From Euclidia mi (Eukaryota; Arthropoda; Insecta; Lepidoptera; Erebidae): a DNA stretch of 64,000 bases. A program made the position numbers and the translations under genes. Positions 1-10,800 of this stretch are shown in pieces (the first letter of the stretch is position 1; every line of letters begins with the position of its first letter). The stretch covers positions 45,385,598 through 45,449,597 of the forward strand of contig OX123182.2 of NCBI GenBank assembly GCA_944739405.2, given 5' to 3'. A model generated the notes under the pieces. That model was given only the letters and a program-made list of their open reading frames with translations, did no database searches and had not been told where the DNA came from.

Positions 1-591
1 AAAAAGAAAAATTGTACTTATACATACACATAAATATTTAATACACTATGGACTTATAAAACGTTAAATATATTACCGAAGGCAAAGGCACAATGCGCGC
101 GCGATGATCTATCGGCGCCAGAAGGGCGGGGTGGCGGCGGGAGGCGCGAGGCGTGTTGTAAACAAAGCCAGCGTCACCCGCCAGTCGCCGCATCACCACC
201 GGCAAAGCTGTTTGTACCGTTCCCAAAGAATGGGGCTAACTCGCATTACATACGCCGAGCGTCCAGTAATTTCACACGGTGCCATTATATATAAGTATAT
301 ATTATGAATGTTATGCTAGCAGTTATACAGTAACGTCAATGAGAAAGAAAACTAACAGCGAACTATGGTAAGTGCAGGTACAGCGCGATGTATAATATGA
401 TAATATAACTGAAGATTCTTACAAATACTTTTACTTCTTGTGATTATGACATTTCAGATTCACACGGAAAAAGGACCAGTTCGAGTGATATAGGAAGTCA
501 AGGCAATAGAATACGGTATTTATACAACAACAACACAAGCTCGAGTGCCAGGCGGCCGCCCTACTAAAGGTAAGATGTAATGCTCACCATA
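1..591. other. Unassigned sequence with GC-rich block and promoter-like motifs
   Basis: No coding region can be supported. Positions about 95-200 are clearly GC-richer than the surroundings, with short open frames on both strands that match nothing I recognise. A TATA-like string lies at 286-295 and an ATG at 365-367 is immediately followed by a consensus splice donor (368-373). An acceptor-like site ends at 457. The joined frame stops after about a dozen codons, so this is at best a promoter or 5' exon remnant. Confidence 0.3.
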
Positions 592-806
592 TCTTATACT
601 AATATATAAAGCTGAAGAGTTTGTTTGTTTGTTTGGTTGAACGCGCTAATCCCAGGAACCACCGGTCCGACTTAAAAAATTCTTTCAGTGTTAGATTGCC
701 CATTTATTGAGGAGAAAGACTATAGGCTATATAACATCACGCTATGAGCGACGGGAGCAGAGCAGTAACCTTAAATAACGCGGGTGTGACCGCGGGCATC
801 GTCCAG
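592..806 (+). mobile_element. Short non-autonomous Helitron-like element
   Basis: The left end starts TCTTATACTAATATATAAAG directly after a host A. It continues with the GAAGAGTTTGTTTGTTTG block and a CTATAGGCTATATAACATCACG block that I recognise as the 5' region of common lepidopteran Helitrons. The right end holds a small hairpin (CGCGG, six bases, CCGCG) followed by CCAG and T, a one-base variant of the CTAG-T terminus. There is no coding capacity, so it would depend on an autonomous Helitron. No target duplication is expected for this class. The right boundary is less certain than the left. Confidence 0.6.
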
Positions 807-1341
807 TGTTGTAAACATCTATTAAGGTTACCTACAGACAGCGAGACTTTAGAGTGGAAAGATATGCATTACTAAAGTAATTGATTTGTTTCAGGTTTAA
901 TCTACGGTGTTATCGCACAGCGTATGCTCAGGCTAACCGTTAATAACATCAATGACGACTGCAACAGAATACGAACCTTATAGACATGGAATAATGCTGC
1001 TAAGCTTAACAGTAAGTTATAAACAATCAATTACTATAATAGCTATGACTAGGTACACAATCACACGATACATTCATAATAATTAGGAACTTAAATTTAG
1101 TATAGGTAAAAAAATTGTTTTGTAAATTTAATCAAATCAATACATTTGTCAAAAATAAAATCGTATTAATAATAAAATAATTATATGGTTAAATAATAAT
1201 AATGTCATAAGTTACTGAATAATTACAATAATAAGATTATGTACAGAATCATAAATGTCATTCCCGATTAAAATTAATATTATATAGCCTAAGTGAAAAT
1301 AAAATTGTAATATGATTTATAGAAATCAAATGAATTGTTAC

Positions 1342-1348
<7 letters not shown>
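807..1348. other. AT-rich non-coding stretch
   Basis: No open frame, RNA gene or recognisable element. It lies between the Helitron-like element and the dinucleotide repeat, and may include part of the 3' flank of the CR1 LINE. Confidence 0.5.

Positions 1349-1425
<77 letters not shown>
1349..1425. repeat. (TA)n microsatellite
   Basis: An uninterrupted run of about 38 TA units. It lies about 95 bases beyond the stop codon of the minus-strand CR1 ORF2. CR1-group LINEs end in short tandem repeats rather than poly(A), so it may be this LINE's expanded tail; it may equally be an unrelated microsatellite. Confidence 0.9.
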
Positions 1426-1427
<2 letters not shown>

Positions 1428-1517
1428 TAACAGTCACAATTATATTAATTATAAAATTATTTTAATATACTAAATAGGTGATAGTTAATGCTTATTACTT
1501 TGTAGCTGATTTTAATT

Positions 1518-4500
1518 TTAAATTAAGGAGGCGTTTATATTGATATTACCTAATTTATGCTGCTCTTCCATAAGAAACTTTTTCAATTTTTTCCTGAATG
1601 AGTGTAATGATGTGAGATTTCGCAATGGAGGGGGGATATTATTCCAACATTTCGAAGCAGCATAGCGAAAGCTGCCTCTAAAAGCCTCTGTGCGATGAGG
1701 ACCAATAGATAATTGCTTAGAGCACTGTCTGTTTCGTTCATTGCTATTTGCTACCCACTTCAGTTTGTCATACAGATATTGCGGTTGTTTTAACTTAATT
1801 ACACCAAACATAAGACAAGCCAAATACAGTTTTCTAGGTGATTTCATTTTTAAGATTGAGTTCTTATTCAAATATGGCGTTACATGACATCTAAATGGCA
1901 CTGAAAAACAGAAGCGAGTGCATGCATTCTGCACCCTCTGTATCTGTCTCTCTGTACGCGCTAAAAGTCTAGGACCATACACGGCATCCGCATAATTTAA
2001 TTTACTTAGTATCAGGGAGTCAACTAGCTGAACCCGTAATTCTTCCGAAAGATAGGGACGCATTTTATATCACAATCTTAGCCTGTAAAAACAGTTCTGC
2101 ACCGCATCACAAATATGCTTCTCAAATCGAAGGTCCGAATCCACTATTAGTCCAAGATTCCGGGCCTCAGACACTCGCTCTATTGGACTCCCTCTTAGAT
2201 GAAGGCTAGCTGGCGAATGCAACAAACTCAAATTCTTTTTGGTGCCGAATACCATGTATTTCGTCTTTGATGGATTCAACAACAAGCAGTTACTCTCGGA
2301 CCATGCGACCAGTCGCTCAAGGTCTTCATTCAAATCATGTATAGCCTTTCCGAAATCACCGACCTTAAAGGACAAATAAACCTGCACATCATCCGCATAA
2401 ATATGATAGATACAGTTTTTAATTGACTGCTTGATGTCCGCACAGTACAAGCTGAAAAGTGTCGGTCCTAAAATTGAGCCCTGCGGCACACCTCTCGTTA
2501 GAGAGGCAAGTGACGAGGTCATAGTGGCTCCACCTGAAGTATTCAGCTCCACAAATTGCATTCGATTACTCAGGTAGCTATGGAACCACATTAGTGTGCT
2601 GTTGTCGAATCCATAAAAGCGAAGATTAGATATTAGGATGTGTAGATATTAGGGTGCATAGGGTTCCCACCAAAAACTTAGGGTCCCAAGCCAACCTCAC
2701 CTGCAAGTGGTGCACCTGCCGATCAACGGACGAGGCTCTGGCAAACAAAATATCCCGATAAGCGGCAATAGGCTCGCCACCTATTACGTGGGATCAAAAC
2801 ACTGGCGAAAAGTGGGCGTTTAATATGCCTCTGCCTACCCCTTCGGGGAAACAGGCGTGAGTCTATGTATGTATGTATGTATGTAGATATTAGTAAATTT
2901 ACGTTTATGGCATCAAACGCGCGGGAGTAGTCCAACAGAACCAAAATAGTACACATTCCCTTATCCTGGGCAGCCAGAATGTTATCCGTAACATCCAAAA
3001 GGGCCGTCGTAGTGCCTCGAAATCGTCTAAAACCGGACTGCAGTGGAGGCAAGATACTGTTCTTTTCCAAGAACTCGGTAAGCTGCCGGCTGACAACCTT
3101 CTCCAAGACCTTAGACAGACATGGCAAAATGCTTATAGGCCGCAAGTCATGTACGCTAGTTGGGTTCGGTATTTTAGGTATCGGTCTAACACTAGCTATC
3201 TTCCATATATCAGGCACCGTAGATGTTATAATTGAGCGATTAATTATTTCTGTTATAGCTTGTAGTGTGTGTGCTAACGTCATTTTAATCATTAACAAAT
3301 TAATTCTATCGAATCCCTCAGCGTTTGATTTGAGACCATGTATAATACAAGAGACGACATCTTGGTCTACAGTTGCCAAACTAAATGTTGCGTCACAGAA
3401 TCTATGATATTCATGAAAAGTTAGATAGGAAATGTTAGTGTTTGTATTACCAGGCACAGTCAAGAAAGTACTATTTATTGTTTCTGGATCATTAAAATGC
3501 GGAGGAATATCAGCCACCTTTTTGGGCGGTAATATTGTATTTTTTAAGTTTTTCCATAAAATTTTGGGATTTTTAATTTGATTATTAATATTATATTTAT
3601 AGTACGCAACTTTTTCATGAAATAACGCGGCAGTAACTGTAGACTTTAACTACTTATAGTAATTTTTACTGGTTTCTGTCTTAAGTCGCCGAAATTTAGT
3701 CAACGCATCGTCCCTACGCCTCATCATTAGTCTGATCGTGTCAGTTACCCATGGGTAAGAATGACTCCTCACAGCGCAAACACTTACAGGAGCGTGGATA
3801 TCAAAAACCATAATTAGCCATTCATTCAAAGCATTTACCATTTCATTCACATTGTCCAGTCCAGATATAAGATCCCATCGTATTTTATCCAAATGACTAA
3901 TTAAAGTTTCACTGCAAATGTTTGAAAATGGACGTCCCCTATACATCTGCGGTAGAAGTTTGTGCTTCCTAATACTAAGCTCGCAACTTATAAAAGAATG
4001 GCTGTTAATTAACTTAAATGGTTCGATCCTAACATATCTCACACTTAGGTCCGTGTACACCAGATCAATTAAAGTCTCACTGTCCTCGGTAAAGTGTGTA
4101 GGAGACGACACAAGCTGAGCGAGACCTACGCAGCCAAAAAAATCGTTAATCTTCTTAGCTTTAGTGTCATTACTATTTTGGATGTTAACGTTAAAGTCTC
4201 CCAATAAAATGAAGTGATCGCAGTGTCCTAAGGCACTTAACGTAAGACTGATAGCATCGATAAATAAATCTAAATTTAGCCACGGAGGACGATAAGCCGT
4301 GCCGATTGCGATTTTCTTTCCGTGCAACGTAAGTGTGAGCCACATCTGTTCCACGGAATCGAACCTGGGATCGCCTGTACCCGTCCACATACGCGCACTA
4401 ATGCCGTGTTTTATGTAGAACCCTACGCCACCGCCGCGACCGCCGCGAACATTCGCTGGCCGCGGAGTTTGCTGGAAGCGATATCCTCACAATATAGGCC

Positions 4501-4672
4501 CTCGTGCCTCTTCTCCTCGTCTCAGCCATTTTTCATTTATTGCTAAAATGTCGACCGGATCACGTTCAACCATTGCCACAAAGTCTTCGTGGTTCGTACC
4601 AAGAGAACCCGCGTTCAGCAATCCAATTCTTAGGTATTTATTAGTGACTGCCATTATAATTACGTATTTCAT
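1518..4672 (-). pseudogene. CR1 ORF2: endonuclease-reverse transcriptase, broken
   Basis: The N-terminal part is an AP-type endonuclease: LRIGLLNAGSL near the start, the GDFNVN motif and a late NSHSFISCEL stretch. It should nick target DNA to prime reverse transcription. The C-terminal part is a reverse transcriptase with SILPCLSKV, ALLDVTDN, GVPQGSILGP and the catalytic YADD box at 2388-2399, and it ends ...NASLI. All segments lie in one frame, so the damage is point stops at about 4487 (TGA), 3650 (TAG) and 2070, plus the insertion at 2653-2881. The start shown is the first ATG before the endonuclease; an upstream AT-rich frame may be its true N-terminus. It cannot make a working protein. 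Confidence 0.88.
2641..2893 (+). mobile_element. Short retroposon inserted in CR1 ORF2, with 12-bp target duplication
   Basis: The identical 12-mer TGTAGATATTAG occurs at 2641-2652 and 2882-2893 and flanks the insert. The 3' end is a TATG-repeat tail. The last ~110 bases (AATAGGCTCGCC ... CTGCCTACCCCTTCGGGG ... GGCGTGAGTC) match the 3' half of the SINEs at 17232-17639 and 39830-40240. The 5' half, from GGTGCATAGGG through CTGCCGATCAACGG, does not match those SINEs, so this is a different body joined to the same tail. It interrupts the reverse transcriptase frame. Confidence 0.8.
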
Positions 4673-5105
4673 TGCACCGCACTACATACAGTAAAAGAAC
4701 AGCTGTGCTATTGTATACTAGAAATAAATATCCATCGCTAGCATCGTCAATTGAAAAACTTATTGAATGAAGAAGCCAAGACAACGCATAAATGTACATA
4801 CCGCTTTGTAATCTGTTTGTAATATCTGTGTTTATTATAATTATTAAGTTTAAGGAGTAAATAAATGTGTAAGAAGTAATATGTAAATATGTTATATAAA
4901 GGATATAATATATAGCAATATATAGTAATACTGGATAAATTATGTAACTATAATAGGAAAGATTTTTATGTGTAATGATAGTATGATTGCAATATTGGTC
5001 AATAAAGAAACGAATAATTTCATAGACATTATAAGATAATAATTTAAATAATAATAAAAACAAATTATGTAAGTTCCCTGTGTAAACTATAATCAAACTT
5101 GTCAT
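4641..5105 (-). CDS. AT-rich hydrophobic frame between ORF1 and ORF2 of the CR1 LINE
   Basis: An open frame of 154 codons whose ATG overlaps the ORF1 stop as TAATG. It is rich in Ile, Leu, Tyr and Phe with several membrane-like stretches, and it runs out just past the ORF2 start in another frame (offset of one base). TAATG or similar stop-start overlaps couple ORF1 and ORF2 in some LINEs. This could therefore be the N-terminal extension of ORF2 with a later frameshift, or a fortuitous frame in AT-rich spacer. No domain is recognised. Confidence 0.35.
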   Translation of the reverse strand: MTSLIIVYTGNLHNLFLLLFKLLSYNVYEIIRFFIDQYCNHTIITHKNLSYYSYIIYPVLLYIAIYYILYITYLHITSYTFIYSLNLIIIINTDITNRLQSGMYIYALSWLLHSISFSIDDASDGYLFLVYNSTAVLLLYVVRCNEIRNYNGSH

Positions 5106-6087
5106 TAGGCAAAAAAATTGTTTATATTGTTATCACTAAATATACGATATGTATCTTCTCTCTTGGCGAACACCTTCCCATCCCTCGCCCACACATATAT
5201 CCACTGCCGACGGTGCCCAGCTTCAATAGCTCGGCGAAACAGCTGATGATTAGCGTGAGTCAGGCGTCCGTTTACATAAATGCGACGTTGCGAGCCCGTC
5301 ACACCGACGTCCGTTGTTGTGAGTACTCGCCGCACGCGTGCCGCCTTTAGCAAGGTGTCGCGAGTTGCGCGTCGCGTACAGCAAGCACTCACGGCCGCTG
5401 CGCAGATGGATCGGCAGAGGGACCAGCCGTCTCAACCTTATTTCGAAGCGCGGACCCACTGCGCTCAACGTGCACTATGTCTTGGCCCTGTATATCGACG
5501 CCCAGCTTTGTTGCCATCAGCTTGATAACATGAACGGCACTCTCTCCCTTTTGCTCGGGTAGCCCCGCCACAAGGACATCATTGAGCAACAATTGTTGGT
5601 CCCTGTCGTTCAATTCACGTCGCAGCATGGCAACAGTCTCCTCAAGATGCTCGTTAGTTGAGGTCCTTTCCTCTAACGCCTGTTCTATAGCCGTGACTTT
5701 CGACTCCACAGTAGCGACCTGATTTAAGCATTTGCTTATCGTGCTCTTAAAGTCTGCTATTTCGTCTCGGTACTGGCGGACTTCGTTCCTTATGGCAGAC
5801 ATCTCTTCTCTAAACGCCCTAAGCTCATGTACCAAATCTCCGCTGTGTTGTAAGTGACATGAGTGTTCACCTTGGGCATTTAGCATTTTTATAGGCGTGG
5901 CAAAGTTGTCCTCTCTAGGCAATGTAGAATTGATGGGCGAACTGCAACCAGTACATGTCCAGCTGCCGACTGCGGTATCGGATGCTGGAACACAAGCGCG
6001 ATGAAAGATGGATGGGCATTTAGTACATCGCATACTGTCGTTCAGGGTCTTAGCAGAAATTATTTTGCCGCCAGCCCCGCACTTGAC
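5105..6087 (-). pseudogene. CR1 ORF1: PHD-finger, coiled-coil RNA-binding protein, frameshifted
   Basis: Nucleic-acid chaperone ORF of the LINE. The N-terminal 50 residues hold a PHD-like finger (KCGAGGK, MRCTKCPSIFHRACV, WTCTGC). A heptad-rich region follows (about residues 95-185; RNEVRQYRDEIADF, EQALEERTSTNEHLEETV). The C-terminal block NGRLTHANHQLFRRA...WIYVWARDGKVFAKRE is typical of CR1-like ORF1 proteins. The two halves lie in different frames, with the shift near 5390-5400. The finger region reads upstream of the first internal ATG (6033) to a stop near 6110 without another ATG, so the original start is lost or unrecognised. The stop overlaps the next ATG (TAATG). Confidence 0.78.
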
Positions 6088-6090
6088 TGA

Positions 6091-7519
6091 GTCTCCGTAA
6101 AGCGCAAGGATTTATTGTTTACAGTTCAACGCAGCGACTAGCCAACGCAAGAGTACAGATCAATACTGTCTTAATAGTACCTACAAAACTCACAGATGTC
6201 ACTGTTCTAAACAAAACTTTTAAGGCTGTGTATAAGGCTGTATACTGAAATGTCGGTGTTCGCAACTTGTCAATTACAACCACTGATCACCACACTATGT
6301 AACAGTCACAGTATATATACGTAAAATTGTTTGTAGTGTAATTTAGTGTTTTTTTCTATAGATGCTAGGGTAGAATCACTGTCACTCAATGTTATAAATA
6401 TTTAAGTACTAAGTTTATTTAATTTAATGCTTATTATGTCACTGTATAATACTAGTAATTGTTTATTGTACACTATACTGTAAGTTTACGAATAAATTAG
6501 TCCTCAAAGCACTGTGTTTATATTTTTAAAACTGACAATCACCGTAAGCAAACAGCTGATATCAACGTCCGTGACGTCACTCAAATAAGTATATAAGTAC
6601 ACAATTCTACGCATTAACATGCGAAGATACGTTAATACAATATAGTCTGTGTGCGAAGAGCAATTGTAACAATAAAAATAGTTATGCCCATTTGGAATGA
6701 TAATGTCAGTGAAGGATGATAAAGCGCGTAACATTTATAGCGCTCGTGACAAGCTTAAACTTTTAAAGCTCTCAAGAAACCTTTGAGAAATTTGCATTAT
6801 TTTCATACACAATTTTCATAGCAGTCGTTTTCTTTGCACTCATCGTTTGTTCACCTCTAAGAGTACGTATGTACACCGAACGCATACTGATTCAACCGAG
6901 ACATGTAAATCTCCGTGTAATTCCTTTGTATAATGTTTTCGTAAATTCTCCTGTATTTTACCTTTCACATATTTTAACAAACATTTCCAAGAAATGTATT
7001 GTTACTTGTTTTTACTCGCGACAGATTGTGCCTTAATATGTGAGTATTTTTTGTAAGCCGGTGATCGTAGAACAATGAGCTGGATTAGGGTAAATTATTT
7101 ATGAAATGTTGAAAAATAAAACATATTTTTATTTTCGAATAAATTTAAATGAATTTCGAGTATAATCTCTATTTAAACAAGTAGAAAATATTCCAATATT
7201 TTTGTCATGGATTGGAAGAGCGCTTCGGTCTGGGTTGCACCATATGTTCACTAGGTAGTCCCACCGGTGAGTAATAGTATGCTATCCACGATTCGCGGTG
7301 TGTCTCTCCTACCAGGACGTCGATGTACACCGCGGTGATTTTAGTGGGTATGCTCCGAGCGCGCCAGGAAAGAGACACACATCACACACCTCCACAGCCT
7401 GACCCAAGAGGCGGGGTATCAGCACGTAATTAAATTTCCGTAATCTATAGCGAATATAAAAAAGTCATTTGAATGTAGCGTTTGTAAAAATCATTAAATA
7501 TGATTGTATTTGTGTGAAT
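6091..7519. other. Non-coding stretch with a GC-richer repeat-like block
   Basis: Mostly AT-rich with no supported ORF. The first few hundred bases may be the CR1 5' UTR. Positions about 7205-7430 are GC-richer and look like a dispersed repeat, but I cannot name its class. The right end is the insertion point of the BEL element. Confidence 0.4.
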
Positions 7520-7774
7520 TGTAATAGTAGACAAAGTTTTGTAATGAAAACCTCAGATTCCGTTGATAACAGCTTTAATCTTGCTTTTTTGTCATTAAGT
7601 ATTACAATGATTCGCAGTTTTTACGTATTGATGCCAGCGTAACAAAAATTAGAAATCGAATAACAAAAATATGTGCGGGTGTAAGTAAAATAAATTTAGG
7701 AGTCAGGTACAGTATTACTTAAACGAGTAACTTGATGCCATTTAAAATGATCAGGCGTTTATGCAGCGCAGACA
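7520..7774 (-). repeat. 3' LTR of BEL-1 (255 bp)
   Basis: Plus-strand start TGTAATAGTAGAC, end GCAGCGCAGACA. It appears identical to 14063-14317. It lies next to the polypurine tract, which makes it the 3' LTR of this minus-strand element. Confidence 0.97.
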
Positions 7775-7785
7775 TCTTCCCCCCC
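7775..7785 (-). promoter_or_regulatory. Polypurine tract of BEL-1
   Basis: In element orientation it reads GGGGGGGAAGA and abuts the 3' LTR, as expected for the primer of plus-strand DNA synthesis. Confidence 0.85.
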
Positions 7786-7809
7786 GTTGAAAGACTCCTT
7801 TCAACTGCG

Positions 7810-10800
7810 TTAGTCGTCATCCGGTAAAGATGTAGGCAAGGGGCAGATCCGTGTGAGAGGCCTCCTGAAGCAGCCTCTGGTAGTCTCCACGTCTGCGACT
7901 CGTGTGACGCCGTCGGTTCCTGGGAACAGGCGGCTGACTCGTCCCATTCGCCAGCTCAGTGGTGGGACGTTATCCTCCTGGAGAAGAACTAAATCTCCAA
8001 CTTGCAGGGATGCTGAATTAGTACGCCATTTGGAGCGCTGTTGTAGTTCAGCTATATATTCCTTTTCCCAGCGCTGCCAAAAATGCCGATGAATCTGTTC
8101 AAGCTTCAAGTAACGTTGAAGGTTGTTCTGGTTCTCGTGCTCGAGCGATGGACCAGGCAATGCATTTAGGGCACGCCCTATCAGAAAGTGACCGGGAGAT
8201 AGGAAATGGTAATCGTTAGGGGAAGGGGAGAGTGGGCACAAAGGTCGACTATTAAGCACAGCTTCCACTTGTGTGAAGAGAGTACATATCTCCTCAAACG
8301 TTAAATGATGGTTCCCCATAACGCGTTTTAAATGGTATTTCGCGGATTTAACGCCGGCTTCCCAGATGCCGCCGAAATGTGGAGCATACGTGGGAGAGAA
8401 CACAAACTTTATGCCTTCATTGGTAGCAAAATTAACTACAGGTTCATGATTAGTTTTAAGAAAATTGCCAATCTCTTTAGCTGCCGCAACAAAGTTGCGA
8501 CCGTTATCGCAAAATATCTCCGCTGGCTTACCTCGACGCGATATAAATCTGCGTAACGTCATGATAAACGCGTCCTTGGACAAATCACTGACGGCTTCCA
8601 GGTGCACACACTTATAGCGAAAACATACAAACAAACATAAATAGGTTTTAATTAGTCGTGCACCTCGACCCTTTCTATTTAGTGTTAGGAACGGACCAGC
8701 GAAGTCAACTCCTACAGTACGGAATGGAAAATCAGGTATGATGCGCTGTGCAGGTAAATTTCCCATCATGGGAGTTAATGTTTTACCTTGTATACGTCTA
8801 CATCGAACACAAACATGTACTGTGCGGCGGGCCAAATGCCTACCATTTATAGGCCACACAGTCTCTCTTACACAGGCCAGCAACAGCTGAGGCCCAGCAT
8901 GCATATTGTGTAAGTGTTCATATTTAAAATACAATTTAGTGAGTGGATGAGAAGCGTGTAAAAGTATAGGATGTTTTTTAGTATAATTGTAATTAGATAA
9001 TTCTATCCTACCACCGACCCTCATCACCTTGTCATCATCCAAAAAGGGTGAAAGTGACAAAAGTGTTGACTTGCTACTTAAAGTTTTATTTTTTAACAAA
9101 AGATTGTACTCTAGAGTAAATGAAGTTTGCTGAGCAATTTTACATAAGCTAATAAAAGATAATTCTAATTCGCTAACATTTAATTTACCAAATAATTTAT
9201 CTTTAGGACATTTATATCTTATGTTATGTATGAATCTATTGACATACGCAAATACACGTCTCAGTTTTAAAAACGATGAAAACTTATCTATTTTTAGAAT
9301 TTCTGTTGCTGGTTCCAGGACAACAGCGGAAGTGGACTTCATCTCAGGTAAGTCTGATTCATTTATTAATTTCTTTAAATAGGGCCAATCGGATTCAGGC
9401 TGTATTAGAAAGCTTGGACCTGACCACCAGAAATTAGAATTGATGATTTGATCTGGGCTCACGCCCCTTGAGATCAGGTCAGCTGGATTCTGATCAGTCG
9501 GCACATAGCGCCACGACGAACTATCGGTAAGTTCATTAATTTCGGCTACCCTATTAGCTACAAACGTTTTTAACTTTGCAGAATTACCATTTAACCAGCT
9601 GAGGACAACGCTGGAATCGCACCAGTAAATGATGCGATTGACATCACATCGCAGAGAGCTGGTAACTGTCTTACACAATTTTGCAGCTAATAGCGCAGCG
9701 CAAAGCTCCAGACGCGGTATTGTTATCGGTTTCAACGGCGCCACCTTAGACTTAGCACACAGTAAATTTACCTTTACCTCGCCAGCTAAGTTGTGTGACC
9801 GTAGGTACACACAGGCACCGTAAGCGACTTGAGAAGCATCACTAAAGGTATGTATTTCTATATAATTAGGAGCTTCGCATAGTGTTAAGCGCGGGATCTG
9901 TAAATCTGATAAAAAATGTAAATTGCCAATGAACTTGTTCCAGGATTCCAGGATATCGGAACTAACTGGTTCATCCCAACCCTTCTTGTTCAGCCATAAG
10001 GACTGAAGTAACATTTTAGGTATAATTACACATGGACTGAGAATTCCAAGAGGATCAAAAATCTTGAATGATGCAGACAGTATCGATCGCTTGGTAACCA
10101 CATCATTTTTATTGGGAATCTCAATCGATATTTGAAGGGTATCGGTTTTAGGATTCCAATTTAATCCTAAAGTATTATTAGATTCACTTAAACTAACCTT
10201 ATCATTCTGATCAATGACTGATGATGATAAAATGCTTGGTAAATTCGATCTGAATTTACGTAGTTTAAACCCACCTGACTTTAAAGTGTCCGACACCTTG
10301 CGTTGAATGTATAATAGCTTGGACTCGTCGTTTGATCCGGTGACCAGATCGTCGACGTAATGGTCGTGTTTAATAATGTTACCTATAAGCTGGTCATCGC
10401 AATTCTCTGCCAATACTGACAAACACTTGGTGCTCAAATATGTAGCACTTGCAAGACCATAAGTTACGGTTTTCAAACGTAAAGTTTTGATAGGATTGGA
10501 CTCATCACTTCTCCAAAGTATTAATTGTAAATTACGATCCTTTTCATTTAATTCAACCATTCTAAAGAATTTTTCAATATCAGCTGTCAAAATATATTTG
10601 TACTGACGAGCTCGAATCAAAATAGAAAAGATTGAGTCTTGAACATTGGGACCGACCATCTGCAGATCGTTCAGAGAGAAACCTGAGGAAGTTCGTGCCG
10701 ATCCATCAAAGACAACACGAGTCTTTGTCGTTTCACTGTTTTGCTTATATACTGCATGATGGCAAAGATAATAGGATGGAACGGGATTAGTAGTCGGACA

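Larger units (their letters stand above)
1426..6090 (-). mobile_element. CR1-type non-LTR retrotransposon, copy A (two ORFs, decayed)
   Basis: Two-ORF LINE read on the minus strand: ORF1 (about 6087-5105) with a PHD-like finger, coiled coil and C-terminal nucleic-acid-binding region, then ORF2 (4672-1518) with endonuclease and reverse transcriptase. PHD fingers in ORF1 are known in CR1-like LINEs. It is far longer than the usual 5'-truncated copy and has both ORFs, but three in-frame stops in ORF2, a frameshift in ORF1 and a 230-bp retroposon make it defective. Neither outer boundary nor a target duplication could be fixed. A second copy of the clade (18992-23135) aligns along ORF2 and shows the stops are mutations. 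Confidence 0.88.

Noticed and set aside
104..307. Short Arg-rich plus-strand frame in a GC-rich block
   Set aside because: There is no recognisable domain and a competing frame on the other strand; base composition alone explains it.
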